Assembly: GCA_949358305.1 (NCBI GenBank)
Contig: OX442315.1
Span: forward strand, 8,646,427 to 8,706,426
Length of the DNA: 60,000 nucleotides
Origin: Strigamia acuminata
Taxonomy: Eukaryota; Arthropoda; Chilopoda; Geophilomorpha; Linotaeniidae
Direction of reading: 5' to 3'
The first letter of the stretch is position 1, and each line of letters opens with the position of its first letter. The position numbers were made by a program, and so were the translations under genes. Of the stretch, positions 11,634 through 24,100 are shown piece by piece. The notes below the pieces were generated by a model. It had not been told where the DNA came from. It was given only the letters and a program-made list of their open reading frames with translations, and did no database searches.

Positions 11634-11910
11634 CTTTCCTTTTGTGGGTGTTCCACAAAAATAAACAGCGGCGCTTAAAAAAGCCGATGATTGCTACTCT
11701 ACATAGCACCCTTCGAAAACTTATCATTTGCGCTAAAGTCCCACTCAACGCAGCACCTGCTAAGAAAAAAAATTAGGAAAATAATAATTAAGATAACACT
11801 TACACATGTTATGTTTACCTATGGTGAAACCAAGACCAAACACTACATCAGATATTGCGTAAATCCTACCATAGTGTGCCTCATGTCCACCAAAAGGCCC
11901 ATTTGGAAAT
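11634..11910 (-). pseudogene. Transporter array relic, exons 11-12
   Basis: Bases about 11634-11757 match the last exon of genes A and B (AALSGTL start, then a one-base deletion where the others read FLYAPL). Bases about 11817-11905 match exon 11 but miss about a dozen bases and lose the frame. The other ten exons are absent. This is a decayed extra copy between genes A and B. Confidence 0.8.
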
Positions 11911-12794
11911 CAACTGGTCCATTGAGTGTCTAGATTTAGTAAAGATGGCGCTGAAACAAGTATACCGGTAGTATTAAGAATTATATCATGTCCATTATAT
12001 CAGTTTTTGTTTTTACATTGTTTATTTAGCATATTTTTTTATACAGTTTTTCAATCATAATTTTTGGAAAAGAAAATTTGTGACAGAATTTCATGGTGGT
12101 TTCTTCTGGTATTTTGCTTCATATACTGGAGATTCACTGCGCAAAAGCAAAAACAAAAAATGATTTAATTTTGTGTTGAAAACATTTTATTACTGCATTT
12201 ACGTCTTGTAACCTGAATCTTAAATTAATAATTGCAAATTATTCACTTACAAAATCTAAATTGCATTTTAATTGCATCTTCAAACACTTAAATCGTTCTT
12301 TGTTTTTATTTACATTTTTTATTTTTAATTATTTTTTTCAATTTTATTTGTGCAGTGTGGAAACTGACGGTTCCCAAAGGAACTAATTTGGTTTTGTATT
12401 CTGTCCACTTTGGCTCAGGTGTGAACTTACACCTGTGACAGTCAGACCTCAATACAACCTAGGACGATCAACTGCAGGACTTCTCATCCACCATTTTTTT
12501 GGAATCTAAGTTGTCCGGTGCAAATGTGAAGTAGGCGGCGCCATCTGTTGTCGCAATGTTAAAACTTTTTGTAGGCAAATAACTGATAACTGACATTAAT
12601 CGAGGGCGGCTCTTATTTTAAATAGTGGCCCATATGTCACTGTTATGTTCATTGAACGTATATTTATTCGAGGGCGGCTCTTAATCGGTAAAATACGGTA
12701 TATTACATTATAGCACATTAATTTATTATTTAGCCATTAAAAATTATTAAAATATTATTTCCTCAATGGGTCATTATGACCGGTTTTGGCTGTT
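11911..12794. other. Non-coding with dispersed repeat
   Basis: Bases about 12040-12360 are a diverged copy of 18700-18960 (shared TTACGTCTTGTAACCTGAATCTTAA-like block). Bases 12600-12710 contain GAGGGCGGCTCTTA twice. No gene is seen before the stop codon of gene B. Confidence 0.4.
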
Positions 12795-15700
12795 CTAGGT
12801 AGGGGGAAATTCCTGCGTTCTAGTGTTAAATGTTTTGTTTACTTTACTCTCTTTTGGTGGATTTTTCACAAAAATGAGCAGCGGCGCATAAAGAAATCCG
12901 ATGATTGCTACTCCCCAAAGCGTCCAATGAAAACCTACTGTTTGAACTAAAGTCCCACTCAACGCCGGACCTGACACAAAAAAAAGATCAGTAAAGCAAT
13001 AATTAAGAAGAGTACTTACACTTGTTAAGCACACCTATGGAAAAGGCAAGACAAAATGCGACATCAGCTATTGCGTAAATGCTACCGTATACTGCTGTGT
13101 GTCTAATGTCCACCAATAAGGCCAATTGGGGTAACATCGAACATTCAATCATTCCTGCAAATAATTTGACAACAGTTGCAGTCTAAAATGTGTCATGACA
13201 ATTGGTGAATTTCAATTTAATGATTTGGTACCCACCTATTGAAAATCCCACACCGGCAAGAGGTGCAATTAAATGATAGATATTTCTAGCAAATGGAATC
13301 TTGAAGTGAAAAATAAGTTGAAATCAGATCAAAATTTTGCTTTAACTCGGGGTACCGATTTCCGGGGAAACCGGATGAAAAATCACGGAACTGGGAACCA
13401 GGAAATTTGAAAAAATAACCGGTTCCGTCCAAAATTGTCAAAAAGTCGTTGAAATGTCATTTTCGTCATTGAAACGTTACATTTTGTGACGTTTCAATGA
13501 TGGAAAACGACCATTTTTACATTGAAAATGGCTAAATATGGCCATTTTTGACGAAAAACAACCATTTTTACATTGAAAAATGGCTAATTATGGCCATTTT
13601 TGACGAAAACCGACCATTTTTACATTGAAAAATGGCTAAAAACGGCTATTTTTGCATTGAGAAATAGCTGATCATTTTTAGTCCCTAGAATACTAATTTC
13701 CCGGGAGAACCAGCCATTTTGGTACTGGGAACCGGAAATTAAAAAAAGGCGGGATAACAGAAACCCTAGCAGCTGTGGTTAACTAATAGTTAATAATTAA
13801 TTAACAATTAATTAAGCTACGGTTAATAACTAATTAAACTAAAATGTTCAATTATTGGTAAAACCAAACTCCAATCACTTGAACAAATGTTAAAAGAGAA
13901 AAACTTACGGAAATGAGACAAACTCCAATGACAACGAGACCAACCAAAGATGCCAACCAGCTGAAATTGCGATGCACCAACCATAAACAATTCAAGCAAA
14001 ATTCAAAATAAAAATAAAAATAAGAAAAATCAAACTCACCGTCCCATTATATGTCCAAGGGGACCAAATATATTGGTGCCGATAAGGTATGAAAGCCATG
14101 CGGGCAAAAATACAATTCCCAGCTGCCATGTTGGGACATCCATTGTGTTCATCATCCAAATTGGTAATGTCGTTTCCAAAATACCATTACCAAAATTTCC
14201 AAAAGTGAGAGCTCCTTAAAATAAATGTCAAAAGATAAGACATAACGCAATCCAAATTTAATTAAAATGAGGATGTGAGCCATAGATCACTAAATGTAAA
14301 ATCAAACACAAAATTTTACAGATAGACTGGTCTAAAACATACAAACGAGTTTAAATGACTTCATGAATGCGCCTACTGTATTTAGATTTATTTGGCCTTT
14401 ACAAAGCTAAAAGTTCGAAGTTACCTTAACTTTTCAGCAATTAAAAGACGTTTAAAGCCATATTTTTTTCCAGTGTTATTCAGTTTGTCTAAGGCATTGC
14501 TTCTCAAACTATGCCCCGATATGTTATGGTTTTGGACTGGTGTCATATTTTGTCCCAATGAGACTACGAAGTGGTAACTTAGCGTACATACTTTTTGCAG
14601 TAGTTTTGAACCATCATCCAAGTAGCAACTTGTGACCGATTGCCGGTCACTACAACACCACACCCATATGGGGTAGTCGAACCCCTCAATTGTGCAAGAG
14701 TGGACTATAAAACGACCAACATCCTGTTTGAAGCTCAAAGTTGTGTGGGACAGCTACGGTTCACACCTTGCTGCCCTCCACTCTTGTTTACCATGGTTGT
14801 GACCGTTTGGCCTAGTGGCCTAGGTCACTCCACACACCGCCTGGTGGCCCCAAGCCGTTTCCCTCTTGGAGGAGTGGACCGGCCTAACAGGGGAGGAGGG
14901 AGCTAAGTGGTGTGATGAGCAAGAGACGTTGCTGAGAGAGCCCAGGGTGAAGACGTGCCAGGGTGAGCTGCCACGGTCCTAACCACAGCAGAGACAACTG
15001 CTGACTCTGCTCCTCTAAACATTCACCACTGAGACGCAGTGTTAAACATTGACGTAAAAACTCTACCCGTCACAGTGTGACGCTCAATAGCAGGAAGATG
15101 TACCTGCTGCAGCCTCCATGAGCGGCTACATGGGTCTTACGGGTAAGTACGGCAGAATGTTTGTCCAACGCGACCGACCACGTCATCCATGGGACTTGGG
15201 TTTCGTGTGTGACGGGTTGGACGCCGGTATAGCGTGCCTAACAGCACAGCCACACAGTAAAATAGGTGACCCAACCCCTAGATAACGATTAAAGGCCAAA
15301 ACCCAACAATCTAAGTCCCTGTTATTACGTGATGTATGCGTCCCTCCCGCTGTGGTAAATTCCCATACCATGGCGGGTAAGACCATATCGCAGTCATATG
15401 GTGATGCATAGGGAATGTGTCGGTGTGCTATTCCCAGTACCGTAAGCAATCCATGAATTAAGGGACTGGCATTGTGGTTGGCGATACACTGCAGCAATGC
15501 GGAGTCAGCAATAGGAGAAAGCATGAGAACCTGCCCCTAGAGACACTGAATAAAGGTTGTTCAGTTTCTTGTGTCATTTTCTATTAACGTGTCTTGCGTC
15601 CGGTGCTAATACAGCATAGCGTCAGCCAGTCTCACAAACTGTCCCCATACTATTCGTCAACGTCTGCACATGCATGCGAGATGTGAAAAGATAACAAACC

Positions 15701-17228
15701 GGCAGAAATGAGGATGTAAGGATCCTGAATCAATGTAAATATACTAGCTCCATCTTGCTCCTGCTTGATGATTCTAGGTGGAAAAATCAAAAGTTGGAGA
15801 ACTGAAATTAAATATGGATAAACGGGGTTGAAAGAGAAACCTATAGATACAGTTTCTGTAAAATTCAATACAACTCACATCCCTCTCCTAATGCTAAACC
15901 TGCTAAGATTAAAAATAACACATTTTTTCCGAAAAACTGATATATGGCACTGCCGAATGGTGCTCCAATCAGCAGCCCCAATGCGACACCTCCAAACGCC
16001 AAACCCATAGCACTGCCTCTTTCCTTGTCATCTGGGTATCGATTGGCTAACAAGCCCATTCCTTAAAAAAAAATTCAATTGTATTCTGAAATTCAGAGTC
16101 AATTTCCAACTTTTATCTGCTTACCGGAGACATTTGCAAAGGAGGAACCGAGTCCCTGCAGTGCCCGAGCCGCAAACAAAGTGCCATAGTTGAGACCAAA
16201 TCCAAACACTAAAGAAAAATTAAAAAATGTAATTGGACGTATAGGAATTGCATATAGGACCTATAGTTGGTAAATCATCTGAAAAACTCACTCAGTGTCG
16301 ACGAAAACATGATGATAAAACCACAAAGCATTGGGATGCTATAGCCAATTCTGAAATATAGGTTTAAAAGGTGATTGTCCATACTCTAACCCACTCCAAG
16401 AGTGGCCTAACTCCAATTGGCCGAGCCTGTTCACTTGTGTAGTGATACATAAAAGTAGGGAACAAGCGGGGCGCCGGGCACAGGGGGGCACCGGGCACAG
16501 AAGGGTGTCAGGCAAGGGGCGCCTGATTTTTATTAGCCCAGGATGCTGAAAAGTGTTAAGACGGCCTTGGCGGTAGTGCACCGTCTCTAATTAGAGGTAA
16601 TAAGGCTTGGCCAATGAGAGTTAGGCCACTCTTCGAGTGAATTAGAATAAAGTCAAACAGATATATCGATCATTTAATTTTTACTTTGTTGCGGATAAAA
16701 ATTTAAATATATACCTATTGGTAATTGCTCCTACCAACGGGCTGGCTACGAGTTGCAGAAGAGGTTTAGATGCAAAGAGGACACCAACTTCAACATTTTC
16801 CGAACGAAGTTCCGCTTGTTTCTGCTCGCTTAATGTGAGAGGAATAGTCGCTGTACAATCTAGTCAAAATAATGCACAAATAATCACAAAAATCGCAAAA
16901 GATATATTTCTTTTTTTTTACTTTGAACTCACTATTTGTGGCACTATTGTTCGAACAGAAGCACGGTTCTTGACCAATCGATGCAGTGGTCGTCGACAAA
17001 TTGATTGGTTTGTCCTGGAGATGTCGTATGTCATATAAGAACTCGGGAATGATGGGAACTAAAATTCAAAGTTGCAAAAAAATAGATTTCAGACAACCAT
17101 AACTTGCCCACAATAGTAAGGAGAATGTTGTCCAGAAAAAATGCCACTGCAACGATGAAGATAGCCAGCTTTCGAGATTCACGCAATTGTTGTAAAATAG
17201 ATAGACATTTGCACGAATTATCCAACAT
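12795..17228 (-). CDS. SLC18 vesicular amine transporter-like gene B (12 coding exons)
   Basis: Coding exons on the minus strand: 17108-17228, 16933-17058, 16715-16859, 16292-16350, 16125-16208, 15879-16061, 15700-15801, 14040-14214, 13909-13960, 13236-13299, 13035-13154, 12795-12970. They join to an open frame of 468 codons with the same phases and almost the same exon lengths as genes A and C. Motifs: TM1 FFLDNILL (Asp33-Asn34), FASKPLLQL (TM2 Lys), RALQGLGSS (TM4 Arg), [19 protein letters not shown] (TM7 Glu), IADVAF (TM11 Asp retained). Odd: the TM10 aspartate (Asp399 of VMAT2) is glutamate here (GMIECS), and the lumenal Cys after TM7 is absent, as in all three paralogs. Likely an amine/proton antiporter of intracellular vesicles; substrate unknown. 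Intron 1 is GC-AG. Intron 7 holds two nested solo LTRs, intron 9 a tandem repeat and intron 3 a MITE. Confidence 0.88.
13510..13672. repeat. 52-bp tandem repeat in intron 9 of gene B
   Basis: Three copies of a unit built around ACCATTTTTACATTGAAAAA, TGGCTAATTATGGCC and ATTTTTGACGAAAA. The unit holds a short palindrome (TGGC...GCCA). It lies in a block bounded by ACCGG/CCGGT-rich sequence (13350-13740) that may be a degenerate insertion. Confidence 0.7.
14395..14477. mobile_element. Solo terminus of the fold-back element family
   Basis: The stretch ends AAAGCCATATTTTTTTCCAGTG and matches 9740-9813, the right end of the large fold-back element, with a few differences. No matching opposite end is seen nearby. 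It lies in intron 7 of gene B. Confidence 0.6.
14631..15636. mobile_element. Solo LTR, family X, in intron 7 of gene B
   Basis: It begins TGTGACCGATTGCCGGTCAC and ends CAGTCTCACA, flanked on both sides by AACT (14627-14630 and 15637-15640), a 4-bp target duplication typical of Ty3/gypsy-like insertion. A family Y LTR is nested at 14798-15398; without it the copy is about 400 bp. It is inverted relative to the family X copy in intron 7 of gene C, so the two insertions are independent. Confidence 0.75.
14798..15398. mobile_element. Solo LTR, family Y, nested in family X LTR
   Basis: It begins TGTGACCGTTTGG and ends near CGCAGTCATA (mutated CA end). The flanks TGGT (14794-14797 and 15399-15402) form a 4-bp target duplication. 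Removing the insert and one TGGT restores the family X sequence ACCATGGTGATGC, which aligns with ACCATGGTGACAC in the other X copy. Homologous in reverse to 2250-3225. Confidence 0.75.
16385..16646. mobile_element. MITE in intron 3 of gene B
   Basis: Imperfect inverted ends of about 40 bp: left CACTCCAAGAGTGGCCTAAC, right GTTAGGCCACTCTTCGAGTG. The interior is GC-richer with repeated GGGCACCGGGCACAG-like units and has no ORF. Confidence 0.65.
17059..17107 (-). other. GC-AG intron 1 of gene B
   Basis: 49 nt, starting GCAAGTTATGG and ending TTTTAG. Same position and phase as in genes A and C; only the GC donor keeps the frame into VPIIPEF. Confidence 0.85.
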
Positions 17229-17376
17229 AGCAAAAACTGAAAAAGAAAATTTCATCAAAATGTTATTCACCCAAAATAGCAGAGGAGAACGAAAAAGGAT
17301 CATACTCCATACGATTACCCAAATGTAGGAATAATTCGGGTTTGATTTTAGTTCCAAATTTTGGCTTACTCGTACA

Positions 17377-17809
17377 TACCGTACTGCCTTGAATAAACGC
17401 CCAGGCGTTTATTTATTTTCTCGACTCCCCAGCCAGGCGCTTATTCAAAACCAGGCGATTATTCAAGCCAGGCGCTTATTCAAAACCAGGTGATTATTCA
17501 AGCCAGGCGTCTATCCAAAAAAAAGTTGAAAATAACAAGTTATGAAAAATTTGTGGTTGTATGCACGTTTTTTTCAAATTGTTGGAGTTATACCACTGTA
17601 TTAATGGTAAAAATGCAGCAGTGAAACAATACTTCATTTCTGCCTGTAGATATAAAACGTCATCACAAATTTACAATAAACCCGGCGTTTAAGCAAGCCC
17701 GGCGTTTATTCGGGGCCGGCGCTTATTGACTTTTCGTCCGTCGGTTGGCCGGCGCTTAACAAGAGCCGGCGCTTAATTACGCCCGGCCCTTATTCAAGGC
17801 AGTACGGTA
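17377..17809. mobile_element. TA-type MITE (GTACTGCC family), complete copy
   Basis: The termini are perfect 20-bp inverted repeats (TACCGTACTGCCTTGAATAA), with TA at each end as the likely target duplication. The left interior repeats CCAGGCGCTTATTCAA several times, and the right interior has GCCGGCGCTTA units. No ORF. Confidence 0.75.
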
Positions 17810-17817
17810 TTGCTATT

Positions 17818-18277
17818 AAGGGGTTTCATTAAATGAGCGATTATTGTGATTAGTTGAATATTGCAATAATCGTAATCACTCAATTATTGAGGACCCAACA
17901 AAAATCTGATTATGTGATTATTGCTCCGATGGACGGAATTGTTTAAATTGTAACCTAAATACGTTGCAATTGTTTAAAAAAAAGTTCCTACAAATAATAA
18001 TTGCAACTACCTAACTCGTTTCATGTGTTCAGTTTAACCTAAACTGAGCAGACTTTGTTATATTATGACCTTGTGTAGTTGAAGCGGGTCTGGCGCCGCC
18101 ATTTTGGTTTCAGTTGATAAAGCACTTGTAATCGGCCCAAATCAGCCAGAAAATCATGGTTGGGGTGATTACTTGCTTAGTTGCTTAGTTGCTTATTTGA
18201 TGAAATGATTATTCTCGGGATTGGTTGAATCGACTAATCAAAGTAATCAACTATTCGCTCATTTAATGAAACCCCTT
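17818..18277. mobile_element. MITE (AAGGGGTTTCATT family), copy 1
   Basis: Left terminus AAGGGGTTTCATTAAATGAG is the inverse of the right terminus CTCATTTAATGAAACCCCTT. A longer copy in reverse internal orientation is at 21685-22361. No ORF. The TA-rich 3-bp flank would fit a PIF/Harbinger-like origin, but this is tentative. Confidence 0.7.
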
Positions 18278-19120
18278 ATTATGTGGTTTTATTTTTATTA
18301 AAATAAAAAATTAAATACAAAATATAATTCCCAATCATCGGCTGGATCGTATTCGCGTGGTGTGCCTTTCAACGACGACATTTTGATGACAAAAAGGTGG
18401 AAAAGCGAGCACAAAAACGTGAGAATTCAACGAATCAAAGACTAGGCCTACTTGTGGAACGCATGGTCAGCAACGGTCCAAAAATTGGCGAAAAGTTATT
18501 AAAAGTCATTAAAAATTCGTGGAAACGGAAATTTAGACAAAAAGTAATTGAATGTGCCTACTGTTTTCATTTCCACTTTTTACGATCACAGTTGACTCCA
18601 TATAACATTGTAAAGTTATATGTCATATGTTTTTGTTTAGCACAATTGGTGTCACTTAATTTTGATTGAATTATGATATGAAGCAATATAACGATAATTT
18701 AAGATACTGGACAGTATTTGCAGCGCAAAACCAAACACAAAAAATGATTCAATTTTATGTTGAAACTATTGAAAATATTTAATCATTTACGTCCTGTAAC
18801 CTGAATCTTAAATAAAAAATTGAATCCGATATTCACTAAGTGATAAATTTCAGGTTTATTGCATTTACAAACCCTTAAATATTTCTTTGTTTTTATTTTC
18901 ACTTTTAACTTCTAAATATTTTTATCAGTGTTAATTTGTGCGGTGATACTTACAGTATTTTAATCACACGAATTCCTAATTCTGTTTTATTCAAAATTAA
19001 TGTGTCTTGGATTGAAGAACACATTTAATTATCGTGATCTACTAGAATATTATCTTAACGGTACCAACCAAAATGTTTGTCAATTAAAATAAAATAGCAA
19101 CATGATTTAATTAATCCTAC
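18278..19120. other. Non-coding, upstream intron of gene B
   Basis: Contains the dispersed repeat 18700-18960 (related to 12040-12360) and short chance ORFs (one of 90 codons at 18397). No family resemblance or splice context supports a gene. Confidence 0.4.
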
Positions 19121-19260
19121 CTTTCATCTAACTTGCTAAAGTCAATCTGCCTATTTCTCGTTATTTCGTTGCTAATTACACGTGTTAAGTTCTGTCCGAT
19201 CGACGTATTGCTGAGACCAAACACAAACGTCCGCCATAAAACAAGTGTTTGCAGCTATTA
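19121..19260 (-). other. Putative untranslated first exon of gene B
   Basis: The minus-strand segment ends GATGAAAG followed by the donor GTAGGATTAATTAAAT, matching the corresponding blocks upstream of genes A (10168) and C (40044). The upstream part contains AACGAGAAATA, shared with gene A. The right limit is uncertain. Confidence 0.5.
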
Positions 19261-19589
19261 GGCCTACAACGAAGGACTGTCGTTTTCAGTAACTGCTGCC
19301 ATCTATCGGCAGATAGTGCCAATTCATGTTCTTTCCTGGCTTCTCTGCTGATCAATGTTGGCTTTGTACACAGGGCGGCCAGGATGCTTTGTCCCGGTGT
19401 CCCGAAAAACCTTATCTGGAAGCAAAATGTCCTGGCTTTTCGAACATCGATCATTTGCTCATAATAATTATGCACGAAAACAAACTTTTTCTAAAAAGTC
19501 GACAACTTATTGATTATTAAAAGAACTAGATAAAGATAAAATGTTAACACCAAAAAGTACTGCATCACACTTCAACCTAAATACATTTG
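19261..19589. other. Non-coding
   Basis: Upstream of the gene B first exon. Overlapping chance ORFs on both strands around 19185-19520 show no recognisable family. No repeat boundary is seen. Confidence 0.35.
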
Positions 19590-20340
19590 CAGTTCAGGTT
19601 CCGGCATTCAAAGGAAATGCCAGAACCACAAGTTGAAGAACTGAAATTAAATACAGATAAACAGGATTGAAAGATAAACAAGAAGTACAACTCACATCCC
19701 TCTGCTAATGCTAGCCCTGTTTGAATAAAATTAATCACTGTTTGAATGTAAACTATTACATACGTGTGCTTTCATTTGCAGTTGATCTAAATCAGTTTCA
19801 ATCCTGTGACATCGTTACTCTAAAGATGGAAACACAAGGGAGCGGGTAAAATGTAAAAACTTGCTTTTACTTGAAAAAGCGGCTAAAAACTCGCGCGCTT
19901 GAGCAAACACAAGCTTGCGTTTTTATTCAAACTTTTGTTTTGAAGCGAGCTTGTACTCACCCGCTCCGATCAAACTGAGTTTGATTTACCAGTTTCAAGC
20001 TTGCTGGTGTTTTGGTCATGTGACTTTAACAGCCAATCAGAATCGTGAGGACATTCTTGGAGGAGATTTTGGCGCAAATTTCCGGCTAGCTACCTAGCTA
20101 GCTTGAGTTTGCCAGTTAAGCTGGTAAGCCAAAAGCGGGTGAAGGGAGCTGGTAAATGACTCTGTCTTTAAACTTGTACTAGCAAGCTTTGGTATTTTAC
20201 CCACTCCCTTGTGTTTCCACCTTAAGATGACTTTAAATTATTCTAAATACAATTTCGAGTTGTTTATGTGCAACAAAGACTCACTCAGTGTCGATGAAAA
20301 CATGATGAAAAAACCACAAAGTATCGGGACGCTGCAACCA
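19590..20340 (-). pseudogene. Transporter array relic, pieces of exons 4, 6 and 7
   Basis: 19610-19650 matches the start of exon 7 (CACAAGTTGAAGAACTGAAA in plus-strand sense), 19690-19725 the end of exon 6 with its donor (CAACTCACATCCCTCTGC), and 20281-20335 exon 4 (CACTCAGTGTCGATGAAAAC). The remaining exons are missing, and a MITE (19823-20223) sits in the middle. A dead array member between genes B and C. Confidence 0.75.
19823..20223. mobile_element. MITE inside the transporter relic
   Basis: About 30-bp inverted termini: left GGAAACACAAGGGAGCGGGT, right ACCCACTCCCTTGTGTTTCC. The interior has repeated AAGCTTG-type blocks and no coding potential. Confidence 0.7.
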
Positions 20341-20497
20341 GCTCCATCCACACAACACACATCTGGTTGAGCAAATTTTATTTGCGGGATTTTTAATGAT
20401 TAAGTCATATGTGAACCATGAATTTCCATTAATTGGAAAGAATTAAAAATATAGAATATCATATTTTACAATACAGTATGACAAAATCGGTTAGCGT

Positions 20498-20713
20498 CAT
20501 TTTAGCGACGCTCATTTTAGCGACACAAAAACCTAGGTTTTAGCGACAAGCCGGCTCAAAAAAGTGGTTTTCATCAAAAAACTAGTAAGGTTAGGTTTGC
20601 GGGGGGTCAAGGGGGGGGGGGCGCAGCTCCCCCTTGTTAGCCCTTCTTAGGAATTAAACCTAGGTTTTTGTGTCTCTAAAATGAGCGTCGCTAAAATGAG
20701 CGTCGCTAAAATG
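20498..20713. mobile_element. Short MITE with long inverted termini
   Basis: The left arm (CATTTTAGCGACGCTCATTT ... AAACCTAGGTTT) is mirrored by the right arm (AAACCTAGGTTTTTGTG ... GACGCTCATTTTAG in inverse), about 45 bp with mismatches. The centre holds a run of G of about 12. No ORF. Confidence 0.65.
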
Positions 20714-21177
20714 ATGGAGATCCGACAAAATGAGATTGAAAATGTACTTTAATAATTAATTAAAAGCAAAGAAAAAAATTAAAAAATTATCTTTAATTCT
20801 TAATGAATCATGATCTAAATATTCTAAAATTTTCCAAACAGGAACCAACGTTTTTTTTTTTTTTTTTTTTTTTTTATAAATATATCCACTTTAATAGTCA
20901 TCAATGATTTGAGCTTGAAAGATTTTCCATTTTGTTGTAATTGATGTGCCGGACTGGATCTCCAATTAAGGACTGCACATAAATAGAAAAAACATCCAAC
21001 CCTGGTGAACTCATTGGACGAAATTGAGATAAGGTGCGTTCAATTAGCGAAAAAAAAGACAAATCTTTCCTTTTCTTCCTTTTGGAAATAGCGTAAAAAC
21101 ACGTCTCCTATTCTAAAGGAAAACTGCCAATCGGGACACGTTCAAAATTTGTCTTTCCTTTCGCAAATTGAACACAC
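20714..21177. other. Non-coding 3' flank of gene C
   Basis: Contains a poly-T tract of about 25 at 20851-20875 and a short local inverted repeat near 21060-21170 (AAATCTTTCCTTTTC / GTCTTTCCTTTCGC). No gene. Confidence 0.4.
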
Positions 21178-24100
21178 CTAGTGTATTTTTACCTCTTTTT
21201 CATCTCTATGTGGTGGATTTCTCAAAAAGAAGAGCAATGGTGCATAAAGAAAGTCGACGATTGCCACTCCAAAAAGCATCCATTGAAATCCCATCGCTTC
21301 AACTAAAGTCCCACTCAATGCAGGACCTACAATAACAAAATTCCATTAGTAATGTGATAATTAATCATCATTTTATACACTTGTTAACGTCACCTATGGC
21401 AAAACCAAGACAGAAAGCGATGTCTCCTATTGCATAAACACCACCGTATAATCCTGTGTGTCTAATGTCCATCAGAAATCCCAATTCGGGTAACATCATG
21501 GAATCAACCATTCCTACAAAAATTGATAATAGCTATAGTCAAAAATAGTCTAAAAAGCCTGGCTTGTATCATAACTCACCCATAGCAATCCCCAAAACAG
21601 CAACAGGTGCAATTAAATGGTTGATATTTCTAGCAAATGGAATCTTTAACAGAAAATAAAATTAATCGAATTAAAATACACATAAAGGGGGTTTCATTAA
21701 ATGAGCGATTAGTTGATTACTTTGATTACTTTGATTAGTCGATTACTTGATGTGTCATGTGACTGGATCCTGGAGTACCTCGTACTCCATTTCTGTTTAT
21801 GTTAATTTGTGACGTTGTCGATTGCAGTGCCACCTACGTTGTCTCTCGATTAAAAACACTTATGCAAATAAGCTAACACAACATGGTCGTTTCTTAAGTC
21901 CTCTCAAGTTACATCCAATACCATCGATCCAAATCCACACACTTCAGATTCAACCAATCCCAAGAATAATCATTTCATCAAATAAGCAACAAAGCAACTA
22001 ATCTAGTAATCACCCCAAAACATGATTTTCTGCTGACTTGGACCGATTATAAGTGCTCTCTCAACTCAAACCAACATGGCGGCGCCAGACCCACTTCAAT
22101 TACACAAGGTCATAATATAACAAAGTCTGCTCAGTTTAGGTTAAACTGAACACATGAAACGAGTTAGGTAGTTGCAATTATTATTTGTAAGAACTTTTTT
22201 TTATAACAATTGCAACGTATTTAGGTTACAATTTAAACAATTCCGCCCATCATAACAATAATCACATAATCAGATTTTTGTTGGGCCCTCAATAATTGAG
22301 TGATTATGATTATTGCAATAATCAACTAATCACAATAATCGCTCATTTAATGAAACCCCTTAATGTGATAGACTAAAAAAGAAGAAATAAAGACATACAC
22401 ATATGAGGCAAATTCCAATGACGTTCAGACCAATAAAAGATGCCAACCAACTGAAATGAAGGCCGCAAGATGAAACAACTCAAATAAAAATGAATATACA
22501 ACAAAAATAAACTTACCGTCCTATCTTATGACCAAGTGGACCAAATAAATTGGTGCTGATTAAGTAAGCTATCGATGCGGGCAAAAACGCAGCCCCAAGC
22601 TGCCACGTTGGGGCATCCATTGTATTCATCATCCAAATTGGCAGTGTTGGTTCCAAAATACCAATACCAATATTTCCAAAAGTGAGAGCTCCTACAAGTG
22701 ATAAATATATTTTGATAAATTAAAGTCTAAACACTATTCGAGGTATTTAATCAAACAAACATCATCATTTATTTGTTGATGCTATAACGGTAGTTTTTAA
22801 GAAGATACCGAATATTGTCTTTAGTTTGGTATTGGTACCGGTTTTTTCGGTTAGGGGTCACTGTGATAGTGACATTATTACAATGCATGTTAAATGACAT
22901 TTTTTTAAACATAAAAATGCAAAGTTATCGATTTTTTAACTCAAAAATGTTAATTTTTCAATTTTTATACGTAAAAAAGTCGATTTTTTTCACATAAAAA
23001 TGAGAATACATCGATTTTTTTTAACTTAAAAATGAGAGTACATCGATTTTTTTTAACTTAAAAATGAGAGTACATTGATTTTTTTTAACTTAAAAATGAG
23101 AATTTATCAAATTTCCTAACTAAAAAATCTTATAAACTCTCAATTTATCAATGAAAAAAAAAAATTCTATTTCAACTAACAAAACCACAACCTTACAACA
23201 TAACAACCCCGCATTCATCAAACTGCTACAACTCATTCAAAATAATATTTTAAAAAAAAAAATAAGCAAAAATTACATTACGATTTAAATAAAAATATTT
23301 AACATCTTAGCTATTTTATTTTACTTTATTACCGAAAAATACCGGTCTTTCGGTTTTTTTGAATTGTGAGAGTGGACGGACATTGTTCGGGCACAGGAAT
23401 GTCCAAACAGCACCGGACGCTCGACACGTTTTAGGCCTTTATACAGTGTCTAGGGGTCAGTATCTTACGCCTCTCCTATGCTCCAACTGCATTGCTGCAG
23501 CAGACCTGTGACCACACACGGTACACACGTGGTTAGGGTTAACCTGGGTGTGCGGCGTGGTCATGCCGATGTTCATTTGGCCCATGGTGATTGCTCACGG
23601 TACTGGGACTGGCGTACCGGCCAAGTCCCTAAGTGTCACCATGGTGAACAAGAGTGGAGCAGAATTGCTTAGGTCTGAACCAGATCTGTTCCCACAAGAC
23701 TCTGAGCTCCAACAGGATGTTGGGGCTTATATAGTCCACTTTTGCACTGCGGCGATCCGGGTTTTTACTTATTAAATTATGTAAATTTAACAAGCAATCG
23801 TCGGTGAGATGCCGTACAGGACTTCTACTCTGTGGCTAAATGGTTGTCTAGGGGAATGATTTTTACACGGAGAGTAAAAGGAAAAATTAGATTGTTTTAA
23901 TTGTTCTAAATACACTTGATGTATGCAAAGGGAAAATAATAATAGTGTAATGACGGGGTCGATCTGGCTTCTCTTTGTACTTGGACACTCACAGTTGACC
24001 GTTGGCTCCAAAATGGCGTCGATGGCGTCGTGTGAGCGCGGGATTTTAGCGGAGTAAACTCAACGCTAAAATACTTTGCTAAAATATACTAAAATCCTCG

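Noticed and set aside
14640-14906. ORFs of about 90-113 codons in 14.4-15.5 kb
   Set aside because: They lie within nested solo LTRs bounded by clear target duplications.
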